Assembly: GCF_003062295.1 (NCBI RefSeq)
Contig: NZ_PYCN01000011.1
Span: 155,225 to 219,224, forward strand
Reading direction: 5' to 3'
DNA: 64,000 bases
DNA from: Bradyrhizobium algeriense
GTDB taxonomy: Bacteria > Pseudomonadota > Alphaproteobacteria > Rhizobiales > Xanthobacteraceae
In this document: positions 25,455-33,688 of the stretch, in pieces
Position numbering within the stretch: the stretch's first letter is position 1
How the letters are laid out: each line of letters begins with the position of its first letter
Notes under the pieces: generated by a model
Told to the model about the DNA's origin: nothing
The model's input: only the letters and a program-made list of their open reading frames with translations
Databases searched by the model: none
Position numbers and translations under genes: made by a program

Positions 25455-25742
25455 ATGAGCAAGTTCCAACAGAAAGCCGAAGCCCAGACCAAACAGATCA
25501 TCGGCCAAATGCTCGGCGACGAGCTGCTGGTGAAGGAAGGCAAGGAGCAGCAACGCGAGGCGGCGGAGCCGGGACGCGGTCACGATGACGAGGGCGGCCA
25601 TGACCAAGGCATCGTCCGCGACGAACGCGGACAGGAGCAGCCGCGGGACAAGGAGCGTGCCCAGCGTGTGAGCCGAGTGGACCGCGGCGGCGATCCGCCG
25701 GGGAAGAAGGGTCGGCCCAGGCGCGCCTCATCAGTTACCTGA
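25455..25742 (+). CDS. CsbD/YjbJ-like small stress protein (95 aa)
   Basis: ATG 25455 with GGAGG upstream. The N-terminal MSKFQQKAEAQTKQIIGQML followed by GDELLVKEGKEQQREA has the KA..K..G...GD..L...GK periodicity of CsbD/UPF0337 proteins. The rest is low-complexity Arg/Glu/Gly, likely disordered. Family members accumulate under stress; the biochemical role is unknown. Convergent with 25824-26174 across a shared hairpin. Confidence 0.55.
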   Translation: MSKFQQKAEAQTKQIIGQMLGDELLVKEGKEQQREAAEPGRGHDDEGGHDQGIVRDERGQEQPRDKERAQRVSRVDRGGDPPGKKGRPRRASSVT

Positions 25743-25778
25743 CGTCGGTTGCGGATTTAACCGGCAAGTCACAAGAAA

Positions 25779-25802
25779 AGAGGCGGCCGCGGGGCCGCCT
25801 CT
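25779..25802. terminator. Bidirectional hairpin terminator
   Basis: AGAGGCGGCC pairs with GGCCGCCTCT around GCGG. On the minus strand it is followed by TTTTC, favouring termination of the 25824-26174 transcript; the plus side has only a weak T-tract. Confidence 0.7.
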
Positions 25803-25823
25803 CCAGTCTTTCATGCGCTCTTG

Positions 25824-26174
25824 TTACTGACAGATGTGACGGCGACCGTCGTCACCCCAGAACGTCGTTCCGGGCTGACAGACGAAACCGCTGTTGTAGC
25901 CGCCGTAGTAGCGGCGCCCGTAATAGCCGTCATTATACGCGTAGACGTCGTTTCGGAACGGCGCGGTTGCGATCGCGCCCGCGGTACCGATGGCGCCGCC
26001 GATGATGCCGGCCGCTACGTCACCCGGCCAGAATCCGCTGTGTCGATGATAGTAGCGGTCGCTGGTTTGATACTGCCGGATGGCATCCGACCTTCCGTGA
26101 GCATCCTGCGCCAGTGCCGGCGCCGCGACGGCAGTGGAAAGAACTGCGGCTGCGGTCAGGAGCTTCAAGTTCAT
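25824..26174 (-). CDS. Small exported protein (116 aa)
   Basis: Signal peptide MNLKLLTAAAVLSTAVAAPA ending LAQ-DA. The mature region has a Gly/Ala-rich hydrophobic stretch (VAAGIIGGAIGTAGAIATAP), possibly a glycine-zipper membrane segment, then a Tyr/Gly-rich part and two cysteines near the C-terminus (FVCQPG, HICQ). Similar exported proteins are frequent in this genus; function unknown. CCTCCG-like complement gives a GGAGGC ribosome site before the ATG. Confidence 0.7.
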   Translation of the reverse strand: MNLKLLTAAAVLSTAVAAPALAQDAHGRSDAIRQYQTSDRYYHRHSGFWPGDVAAGIIGGAIGTAGAIATAPFRNDVYAYNDGYYGRRYYGGYNSGFVCQPGTTFWGDDGRRHICQ

Positions 26175-26305
26175 AAGTTGCCTCCGTTATAGTGGCCTTG
26201 CAGTGACCTAGGGCCAACGAGGGGGCGACAGCGACCGTTCCGATATCGTGATCGGATCACTTCAAACGGATGTGAGGTTTCAGTTCCGCCTCGCGTTCCA
26301 AAAAA

Positions 26306-26322
26306 CGGAACGCAGCGTTCCG
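26306..26322. promoter_or_regulatory. Perfect palindrome CGGAACGC-A-GCGTTCCG
   Basis: A 17-base exact dyad in the 180-base gap between two minus-strand genes, about 130 bases upstream of the start of 25824-26174. It could be an operator or part of a 3' hairpin for 26356-27255. Purely a sequence observation. Confidence 0.3.
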
Positions 26323-26355
26323 GCAACGCTGTCGAAATGTGCTTTCCATCCGCGA

Positions 26356-27255
26356 CTATCCTGAAACGCGAGCGCGGTGCCAGATCGGATAAACCAGCCA
26401 GAACGCAAGCAACGCGACCAGCGCAATCGCGCCGGCGCTCAGCGCTATGACCGTATCGTCGGTGGTCTTGAAGAACACCACTGCGACGTCAGCGGCAATG
26501 CCGATGGCCAATGGTATCGAGGCGGCGATCACAAGACGGGAGCCGATCTCGAAGAAATCCGGATCGTCTTCGCCCTGAAAGCCCAGGCGGTGAACGGCGG
26601 CGGGTGTCATCAAGAGGATGACGGCTAGCGCCACCGCACACAGCGCGGCACAATGGATATATTTGAACAGGTCCGGCAGCTCGTTGAACGCCTTCGTGAA
26701 GGTGGCGATCAGTTGAAACCCGAGAAGCGCCTGGCCGCCCGGGATGATGACCCGGGCCTCCGTCAGCATCTGCTCGATCTTGGATTTCAGCGAGGTCTCG
26801 TTGGACATTTCCTGCATCTGGTTCTTCCGATCCCGTCTCAGCGCAAAGCCGAGGCCGTAAAGCAGCGCCAGGCCGACGGCGGTAAATGACGAGCCGGCGG
26901 CGATAGCGACGGTGCGGCCGAAAATATGTTCGAGGGCCACGAAGGCCGAGATGCCCAATCCGACCGTCAGCGGCAGCAGGCTGATGCCTGCCAGCCTCGT
27001 CGCCGTTGCGATGGCTCCCACCCGGCTGTCGCCGGCGAAGATGATCTGATGGAACAGCGAAGGGGCAATCAGAAGGCTGATGCTGATCAGCATCAGCACA
27101 AGCCCCGCACCATGCATATGCCGGGCGGTGTCGGAGACATCGGGAAAGCGCTCCTGAAAGACGGCCTCGAATTGGAATCCGAACAGCACCTGGGCTCCGA
27201 GGATCAGGAGCCTTGATTCATCGAGCGCAGTCTTCAGGCGGCCTTCGACATCCAT
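26356..27255 (-). CDS. DUF6328-type membrane protein, internally duplicated
   Basis: 299 residues from ATG 27255 (GGAG six bases before); in-frame starts lie upstream at 27261 and 27300. Two homologous halves: residues ~5-110 (DESRLLILGAQVLFGFQFEA ... LGISAFVALEHIFG) and ~160-270 (TEARVIIPGGQALLGFQLIA ... GIAADVAVVFFK). Each has a short amphipathic start and three to four helices, the DUF6328 pattern. Usually such proteins have one unit; here two are fused with an extra helix pair at each end. Function unknown. Confidence 0.75.
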   Translation of the reverse strand: MDVEGRLKTALDESRLLILGAQVLFGFQFEAVFQERFPDVSDTARHMHGAGLVLMLISISLLIAPSLFHQIIFAGDSRVGAIATATRLAGISLLPLTVGLGISAFVALEHIFGRTVAIAAGSSFTAVGLALLYGLGFALRRDRKNQMQEMSNETSLKSKIEQMLTEARVIIPGGQALLGFQLIATFTKAFNELPDLFKYIHCAALCAVALAVILLMTPAAVHRLGFQGEDDPDFFEIGSRLVIAASIPLAIGIAADVAVVFFKTTDDTVIALSAGAIALVALLAFWLVYPIWHRARVSG

Positions 27256-27466
27256 CGCCATCTCCGCCAAGTGAACTTCCCTCGGATAGCGGAGTTCCAA
27301 ACCGGCGCGCCTCCGGCAGCGCGATGGCCGCTTGATTCAGACCGCCTGGAACGATGTCTGGCGACGCCGATTGACCGGGAGTGCCGCGCGACCCGCCTCA
27401 AGGAGGCGGGCGCAACCGTCGAGCTGCAGACGTGGCGCGGCCTGAACGGCAATTGCGAGGTTATCC

Positions 27467-27919
27467 ATGAAGAGCAAGCGCATCGGCGCCGACGAGCAGG
27501 GGCAGGTTCACGTCATCATTCTTGACACGGGCGAGGAGGCGTTTGCCGTGCTCACCCGCTTCGCCAATGAAGCAGGGATTTCCGCGGCCTCCCTGACGGC
27601 CATCGGCGCCTTCGAGCGGGCCACCGTCGGCTGGTTCGACATCGCCTCGAAGAGCTACCGCAAGATCGAGGTCAATGAGCAATGCGAGGTTCTCAGTGCG
27701 ATCGGAGACATCGCCGTCGGCGATGACGGCAAGCCCAGTCTTCATGTCCACATCGTGCTGGGGCTCGCCGACGGCTCGACCCGCGGCGGCCACCTGCTGG
27801 CAGGCACGGTGAGGCCAACGCTCGAGGTGGTCCTGACCGAAGTCCCGGCAACGCTTCGACGAAAGAAGCGGCCGGACCTCGGGATTGCGCTGATCGATCT
27901 TGCGGCTGCGCGCGGTTGA
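27467..27919 (+). CDS. PPC-domain (DUF296) DNA-binding-like protein
   Basis: 150 residues matching the PPC/DUF296 fold: LTRFANEAGISAASLTAIGA, GWFDIASKSYRKIEV, and the hallmark HVHIVLGLADGSTRGGHLLA followed by VRPTLEVVLTEVP. In plants this domain joins AT-hook proteins; bacterial stand-alone versions form trimers and have no assigned reaction. It lies 70 bases upstream of the DUF892 gene, likely in the same stress-related transcript. Confidence 0.83.
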   Translation: MKSKRIGADEQGQVHVIILDTGEEAFAVLTRFANEAGISAASLTAIGAFERATVGWFDIASKSYRKIEVNEQCEVLSAIGDIAVGDDGKPSLHVHIVLGLADGSTRGGHLLAGTVRPTLEVVLTEVPATLRRKKRPDLGIALIDLAAARG

Positions 27920-27989
27920 GGCGTCGCGCGCGGCTTAGGAACATTACGTTCAATCCCATGTTGTCCGCCTGCCAACAAGGGAGGACGAC

Positions 27990-28481
27990 ATGGCTGAGAA
28001 GGACCTCAACGAATTATTTCTCGATACGCTCAAAGACATCTACTACGCCGAAAAGCAGATCCTGAAGGCGCTGCCGAAAATGGCGAAGGCTGCGAATTCG
28101 GACAAGCTGCGGGCCGCGTTCGAAAAGCACCACGAAGAGACCGAGGGGCACGTCGAACGACTGGAAAAGATCTTCGAGCTGCTCGGCAAGGCCGCGCGCA
28201 GCAAGAAGTGCGAAGCCATCGAGGGCATCATCGACGAGGGCAAGGAGATCATGGAGGAATATGCCGGCACGCCTGCCCTCGATGCCGGCCTGCTCGCCGC
28301 TGCACAGGCCGTCGAGCATTACGAGATTTCACGCTACGGCACCCTGAAGGCCTGGGCGACCAAGCTCAACAATCCGCAAGCCGTGAAGCTACTCGACCAG
28401 ACGCTCGGCGAAGAGAAGAAGACCGACGAAACCCTGACCAAGATCGCGGAGACCGCCGTCAATTACGAAGCCGCGGCTTAA
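27990..28481 (+). CDS. YciE/YciF-type ferritin-like protein (DUF892)
   Basis: 163 residues, all helical, with the ferritin-like Glu/His pattern: LKDIYYAEKQIL, KHHEETEGHVERLE, AAQAVEHYEISRYGTLKAWA and TLGEEKKTDETL. These residues can form a di-iron site. YciF-like proteins are induced by osmotic and other stresses in enterobacteria. GGGAGGACGAC precedes the ATG. No iron-regulatory site seen. Confidence 0.88.
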   Translation: MAEKDLNELFLDTLKDIYYAEKQILKALPKMAKAANSDKLRAAFEKHHEETEGHVERLEKIFELLGKAARSKKCEAIEGIIDEGKEIMEEYAGTPALDAGLLAAAQAVEHYEISRYGTLKAWATKLNNPQAVKLLDQTLGEEKKTDETLTKIAETAVNYEAAA

Positions 28482-28898
28482 AGGCGGTTGCCGGCCGGGC
28501 GGCGCTGATGCCCCTGTGGCCAGCGCTGTCGGCCGTGCTTGCAAGGCGACACCTCTGGCTCCAAGCAGCGCCCGTCCGTTCTTCGGAATGAAAGAGCCCC
28601 GCCAACCCCGTCCATGGAAATTTCTGCGGGGCTCGAGTTCGACGTCGCGGGGAAGGAAACGTCGATAAGGGAAAACCCGCGCCGAGCCCGATCGTTCCTG
28701 TGGCCGCTTCGCCCCACGGCGTTTCACTGGCTGCAGCGAGGCCGATCCCGCGAGGAAATGCGGCGGCAGAACGCCCGCCGAGGTAGTAGTTTTACGAGGC
28801 CGAACAAATATTTGCGCGGACAGGCGCCAGCGTAAGCAAACGTTTAGCCGCCGTCCGTAAAATGCCGGCATCAACATTGCATTAACCTCTGGTTAGTC
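28482..28898. other. Intergenic, no gene seen
   Basis: 417 bases. Frames of 80-160 codons are open on both strands but lack ribosome sites, and their composition is that of GC-rich shadow frames. Nothing recognisable. Confidence 0.5.
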
Positions 28899-29432
28899 AT
28901 GCGCCTTCTGCCGATGAAAGAGCCGGACAGGTCCTGGCGGTCGATCAAGGGCCAATGGAAGAAGGACGCTGAAAGCGTCGGCGAGGACTTTTCGACCTTT
29001 TCGACGGGAAGTTTCACGACCTATGACGCCCTGACCAAGGACGGCGACCACCCCAGCCTGTACTGCCTTTCCGACGGCGAGCGAATTCATGCGGCCTGCC
29101 AGGTCAGCCGCCTGATGATGAGCAAATTCCCGTCGCCGATCCTGCGGGCGCGCTTTATCCTGGTGTCGCCGGTCTATGAACTGGGCATCGCAGACGCCGG
29201 CCAATACGCCCAGATGATGGTGGCGCTGTTCTCCGGCATCGTGTGGCTGTCGAGGGACACGATGTCGGCCAACCACATCCGCTTCTTCCTGAAGAGCCCC
29301 GGAGATTCACAGTACTTCGCGGCGCTGCAGGCCTCGCCGCCGGCCTCGCTGTTTTCGAAGTTCACGATCGACGGCGCGCTGATCGAGTGCAGCCTCAAGG
29401 AAGACGAACTGGCGGAAACCGAAACCGCCTGA
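28899..29432 (+). CDS. Hypothetical protein (177 aa)
   Basis: 177 residues, soluble, from ATG 28899 or 28914. Segments such as DHPSLYCLSDGERIHAACQV and YAQMMVALFSGIVWLSRDTM look like a folded alpha/beta domain, but I do not recognise the family. Followed after 92 bases by the large GGDEF-EAL gene on the same strand. Coding is supported by length and lack of a comparable opposite frame. Confidence 0.65.
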   Translation: MRLLPMKEPDRSWRSIKGQWKKDAESVGEDFSTFSTGSFTTYDALTKDGDHPSLYCLSDGERIHAACQVSRLMMSKFPSPILRARFILVSPVYELGIADAGQYAQMMVALFSGIVWLSRDTMSANHIRFFLKSPGDSQYFAALQASPPASLFSKFTIDGALIECSLKEDELAETETA

Positions 29433-29524
29433 TTCCGCCGCCGCGTTAACCTCGCGATAACTCATTTTGCTAACGCCCTTTTGGGTTGTGTTCCCTACAA
29501 CAAGTTCCTGTGGGGGCAGCGGAA

Positions 29525-32245
29525 ATGCTGAATAATTCATCGCAAGACATCGTCGCGGAGAGCCAGCCGCTGTTTGGCGGCGGCATGCCGTGGCGGATCA
29601 GGCTGAGTGCCATCCAGTGGCTGATCCTGAGTGCTGCGGTGCTCGTGATCGCGATCATGCTCGGCACCGGCTATTTCGCCATGCAATACCGCGAGCGGGC
29701 GCTGGAAGTCGCCGAACGCGAACTCAACAACAGCGCGCTGCTGCTGTCGCGGCATTTCGACCAGCAACTGAGCGATCTCCAACACGTACACGAGGACGTC
29801 GTCGCCGGCATGCAGGCCGATGGGGTCGATACGTCTGACGAATTCGAACAGAGAATGTCGAGCTTAAGCGCGCACGAGATGCTCCGCTCCAAGCTCTCGG
29901 CGCTGCCGCATGTCGGCGCGCTGAACCTGTGGAACGCCAAGGGATGGCTGATCAATTCCTCCGAGATGTGGCCGGTGCCGGACCTCAGCATCGCCGACCG
30001 CCAGTACTTCAAGGAGTTCACATTCGGGAGACCGACGTCCGACGTGATCGTCGAGCCGGTCGTCAGCAAGGTGACGAAGAACTGGACCACCCTGTTTGCG
30101 CGCAGGATCGTTGGCCGGAACGGCGAGATCATCGGCTTCGCCAGCCGCGGTGTCGAGCCTTCGCATTTCGACGCCTTTGTCGGATCGCTGGAGCTCAACA
30201 GCGGTACCGCGATCTCGATGATTCACCGCAACGGTACCATCATCGCCCGCTATCCCAAGAACGACAGCCTGATCGGCTTCAATGTTGCCGGCACCGAGGC
30301 GTTTCAACGCGCGCTGGCCGTGGACGGCAACATATCGGGACGCTTCACCAGCGCGAGATTGTCGGAAGACAAGGTCGGCGCGGTCAAGTCGCTGATGCAC
30401 TTTCCGATCCTCATCGTCGCGACCACGAGGACCGAGACCGCACTCGCCGATTGGCGGGCGCAGACCAGGCTGCAGTTTTTTGCAGCGGCATTGGCGATCA
30501 TTGTCGTGATCGGCATGGTGTTCCTGATCGTGCGTCAGCTGCGCCAGCAGCATGCCGTAGCGCAGCGCAAGCTCTCGGAGAAGAGCCAGCATCTCGACAC
30601 CGCCATCAACAACATGACGCAGGGCCTGCTGCTGTTCGATGCCTCGGGGCGCCTCGTGATCTGCAACCGGCGATATATCGACATGTTCGGCCTCTCGGCC
30701 GACGTGGTCAAACCCGGCTGTCATCTGCGCGACCTGATCCGGCACCGTCAGGAGCGCGGCTCCTTTGTCGGCGATGTCGACGCCTATTGCGCCCGGTTTC
30801 TCGACCCTAACAGCAGCCTGGTTCAGGACACCGTGACCTCGACGCCGGACGGGCGCACGATCCGGCTGATCTTCAAGCGCTCGCCGGACGGCGGCTGGGC
30901 GACGACATTGGAAGACGTCACCGAAGGGCGGCGCGACCAGGCCAGGATCGAACATCTCGCCCATTACGACGCGCTGACCAATCTGCCGAACCGTTCGCTG
31001 TTCCAGCGCCATGCGGAAGGATTGCTGCTGGAAACCGAGGGGCGCGAATTCGCGATCCTCTATCTCGACATCGACGAGTTCAAGCGCATCAACGACACGC
31101 TGGGACATCTGATCGGCGACGAATTCCTGAAGGGCGTGGCGGAGCGGCTGCGGCAGTCGGTTGGGCCTGAAGATTTCATCGCCCGCCTCGGCGGGGATGA
31201 ATTCGCCATCCTTCAGCACGGCATCCAGAGTGCCGAGGACGTTCACGCGCTGGTCGCGCGGATCTATCAGGCGCTGCGCACCCCGTTCGACTGCCACGGC
31301 CACCAGCTTTCCAGCGATGCCAGCATCGGCATTGCGATCGCCCCGCGCGATGGCTCGGACCTGTTCTATCTCCTGAAGAACGCCGATCTCGCGATGTATG
31401 CGGCGAAGGCGGCCGGCCGCAGGACCTATCGCTTCTTCGATCCCGCGATGGAGCAGCAGGCCAATCATCGCCGCGAGCTGGAGGCCGATTTGCGCGCGGC
31501 GCTGGCGCAGGGCGGCTTCGAACTGCATTATCAACCGCAGGTCGACCTGGGCAGCGATCGTGTCACCGGCTGCGAGGCGCTATTGCGCTGGCGGCATCCG
31601 GTGCGCGGCATGGTCTCGCCGGCCGACTTCGTGCCGGTGGCCGAGGAAACCGGCCTGATCGAGGAGATCGGGCAGTGGGTGCTGCGCACGGCCTGCGCGG
31701 AAGCGGCGGCCTGGCCGGCCGATGTCCGCATCGCCGTCAACGTCTCGCCGATCCAGTTCCGATCGGAAACGCTGTCGCTGAAGGTCGCTTCTGTCCTCTC
31801 CGAGACCGGGCTCGATCCGCGCCGGCTGGAGCTGGAGATCACGGAAGCCGTCCTGATCGCGGACGACGACGCGGCGCTCGCGACGCTGAACCAGCTCCGC
31901 GCGCTCGGGGTTCACATCGCGCTCGACGATTTCGGAACCGGTTATTCCTCGCTGCAATATCTGCAGCGCTTTCCGTTCGACAAGATCAAGATCGACCGTT
32001 CCTTCGTCAAGGAAGTGACGCGCAATTCCTCGTCGGCCTCGATCATCCGCGCGGTGGTAAGCATCGCCGCCGACCGCAACATGATCACGACGGCAGAAGG
32101 CGTCGAGACGCTGCAGCAGCGCGAGACCGTGCAGAATCTCGGATGTACCCAGATGCAGGGCTTTCTGTTCAGCGCGGCGCGTCCGTCGCAGGAAATCCGC
32201 GCGCTGCTGGCGTCGGGCAGGGCGGGCGTCGAGGCCGCGGCGTGA
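29525..32245 (+). CDS. GGDEF-EAL protein with periplasmic sensor and PAS domain
   Basis: 906 residues from ATG 29525 (GGGGGCAGCGGAA upstream; a TTG at 29486 is less likely). TM1 at ~33-55, a periplasmic dCache-type sensor (~60-315; DRQYFKEFTFGRPTSDVIVE), TM2 at ~318-340, PAS (~365-475), GGDEF with RLGGDEFAIL, and EAL with EALLRWRHP, NVSPIQF, EITEAVLI, LDDFGTGYSSL, KIDRSF and EGVET. Both catalytic motif sets appear intact, so it could make and degrade cyclic-di-GMP in response to a periplasmic ligand. It is the intact counterpart of the broken gene at 1388. Confidence 0.92.
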   Translation: MLNNSSQDIVAESQPLFGGGMPWRIRLSAIQWLILSAAVLVIAIMLGTGYFAMQYRERALEVAERELNNSALLLSRHFDQQLSDLQHVHEDVVAGMQADGVDTSDEFEQRMSSLSAHEMLRSKLSALPHVGALNLWNAKGWLINSSEMWPVPDLSIADRQYFKEFTFGRPTSDVIVEPVVSKVTKNWTTLFARRIVGRNGEIIGFASRGVEPSHFDAFVGSLELNSGTAISMIHRNGTIIARYPKNDSLIGFNVAGTEAFQRALAVDGNISGRFTSARLSEDKVGAVKSLMHFPILIVATTRTETALADWRAQTRLQFFAAALAIIVVIGMVFLIVRQLRQQHAVAQRKLSEKSQHLDTAINNMTQGLLLFDASGRLVICNRRYIDMFGLSADVVKPGCHLRDLIRHRQERGSFVGDVDAYCARFLDPNSSLVQDTVTSTPDGRTIRLIFKRSPDGGWATTLEDVTEGRRDQARIEHLAHYDALTNLPNRSLFQRHAEGLLLETEGREFAILYLDIDEFKRINDTLGHLIGDEFLKGVAERLRQSVGPEDFIARLGGDEFAILQHGIQSAEDVHALVARIYQALRTPFDCHGHQLSSDASIGIAIAPRDGSDLFYLLKNADLAMYAAKAAGRRTYRFFDPAMEQQANHRRELEADLRAALAQGGFELHYQPQVDLGSDRVTGCEALLRWRHPVRGMVSPADFVPVAEETGLIEEIGQWVLRTACAEAAAWPADVRIAVNVSPIQFRSETLSLKVASVLSETGLDPRRLELEITEAVLIADDDAALATLNQLRALGVHIALDDFGTGYSSLQYLQRFPFDKIKIDRSFVKEVTRNSSSASIIRAVVSIAADRNMITTAEGVETLQQRETVQNLGCTQMQGFLFSAARPSQEIRALLASGRAGVEAAA

Positions 32246-32321
32246 GCCAAGGCCCGTTCCGCGGAGGCCAAAAAACAAAATATCGAAAACAACCCCATGC
32301 AAAGTAGGATTGGCGGCGGGC

Positions 32322-32417
32322 CTATGAGGTCGCCCTTCTTAGACTGCGCGGCAGCAATTCAACCGAATAAGGCTTTTGAATCAATACGAAACCGCGATGG
32401 GCGTTCTCCGCCAACAC
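32322..32417 (-). pseudogene. C-terminal fragment of a hybrid kinase receiver domain
   Basis: 31 codons ending TAG at 32322 read VLAENAHRGFVLIQKPYSVE then LLPRSLRRAT. They align with the end of the hybrid kinase at 33689-36139 (VLAENAHRGFELIQKPYSVE, then LLSRILRKA). The conserved Lys-Pro of receiver domains is present, but nothing upstream of VLAEN continues the domain. A decayed duplicate or an insertion scar. Confidence 0.6.
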
Positions 32418-32555
32418 CTGCCAGCACATCATAGGCGCTGGCGGCAAACGCAATTGCGCAGCCGATCCAGATCATCGACGAATCTTTAATGACGAATGCG
32501 GGGCGCGCCAACCTGTGTCTTGCCGTCGTTGATACGATCATCGTAGAGGACGCTA

Positions 32556-32702
32556 ATGACTTGGCAGGTTGAAATCGGAAGCGGGCATCACGTGGTCAAC
32601 GTTGACAATTCGAACTACGCTTCCAGGGCAGGATGGACGGCAGGACAGCTCCAGGACGAGAGTGGCGTGATTAGGCCGACGGATCAGGAGGAGTTAGCGT
32701 GA
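32556..32702 (+). CDS. Small hypothetical protein (48 aa)
   Basis: ATG 32556, with GAGG nine bases upstream. 48 residues, acidic and polar (MTWQVEIGSGHHVVNVDNSN). The TGA overlaps the GTG start of the next gene by four bases (GTGA), so the two are translated as a coupled pair. No family recognised. Composition is less GC-rich than surrounding genes. Confidence 0.55.
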   Translation: MTWQVEIGSGHHVVNVDNSNYASRAGWTAGQLQDESGVIRPTDQEELA

Positions 32703-33424
32703 CAAGATTTGTCAACCGCTTGCCCTATGCTCTTGTTGTCGCGATTTGTGCAGCCACCGCGCCTCTGTTGGTTATGTTGCCCTTTGCCACCACGGAAGTC
32801 CGGCCGTTGGTTGTCGTGCCCGGCATGGGGCTAGTCCTTGGATTTTTCGCAGCGATCATCATCCTATGGAGCAAGAAACTTCGCTGGTCGGCGACCACGG
32901 GCGAAATGATGTCAGCGATACGCGCGGAAGGTGGGGCCGACAGCGGAGCAATCTCGTGGTCGTTACGAGAGAGCCATGTAGTCGAGAATGGAAGTTTTTG
33001 GACGCGCGCAGTCAGCTTCAGTGATTTCTATTTCCTAAACCGACCGCAAATCGTTCGAATGTGGATAGTCGATTGCCTCATCGGAATTTTAGGTTGGAGC
33101 GCGGCGCTTCTTCTTTTCAGCGAGCCAAATTTTGCGCTGACTGTGACATTAGCCGGCTTGCTGGCAGTGCATGTCGCTCGGATAGCTTGGCTCATCCGCC
33201 AACGCAATTTGATGCTGACACTCTACCAATCTACAGTAACAATTGTAGTTGGAGGAGCAGCGGGGGCAATAATTGTATTTCTCGCCTATTTTAGCGTCTT
33301 GGGTTACTCGAGCAATTGGTGGCCAGCATACCGCAACGTCAACCTCACGTTTGCGCTGCTTCCCTGTTTCCTCGTGTTTGTTGACGTCGCAATCGCTTCG
33401 ATTTTGCGTAAGCTCCTGAGATAA
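32699..33424 (+). CDS. Multi-pass membrane protein of unknown function (241 aa)
   Basis: GTG start coupled to 32556-32702. Six hydrophobic helices: two near the N-terminus (ALVVAICAATAPLLVMLPF, VVVPGMGLVLGFFAAIIIL), a ~65-residue cytoplasmic loop (AIRAEGGADSGAISWSLRES), then four more and a basic end (ILRKLLR). No family recognised. Its lower GC and position between a kinase fragment and its intact paralogue suggest acquisition by transfer. Confidence 0.7.
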   Translation: MTRFVNRLPYALVVAICAATAPLLVMLPFATTEVRPLVVVPGMGLVLGFFAAIIILWSKKLRWSATTGEMMSAIRAEGGADSGAISWSLRESHVVENGSFWTRAVSFSDFYFLNRPQIVRMWIVDCLIGILGWSAALLLFSEPNFALTVTLAGLLAVHVARIAWLIRQRNLMLTLYQSTVTIVVGGAAGAIIVFLAYFSVLGYSSNWWPAYRNVNLTFALLPCFLVFVDVAIASILRKLLR

Positions 33425-33688
33425 GAAAAGGAAGGCCGTCATGTCGGTGCTTGCCGGCAACACCGTCCTTATGAAAAACGTGGCGGTCGCCAATCTGCAC
33501 ACAGGAGATTTCCACATCGTGTGAAAGTGCTCGGGCGAATTCGGCTGGACAGGGCCTCCGACCTGTCTCGTTCCCCGCGTCAGAGCGCGCGGTAGCGGAT
33601 CACGAAGGCGTCATGGGAGATATGACGCACCGTTGGCGGGAACAAGCCGTCGACCAATTGCCGTGGCCCAACCTGATCTCATCCTGCT

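Noticed and set aside
27360..27440. Possible esterase C-terminal fragment (TRLKEAGATVELQTWRG)
   Set aside because: Short resemblance to alpha/beta-hydrolase ends, but no flanking homology and no catalytic His context.
29864..31534. 556-codon minus-strand frame opposite GGDEF-EAL
   Set aside because: Antisense shadow; the plus strand has all catalytic motifs.
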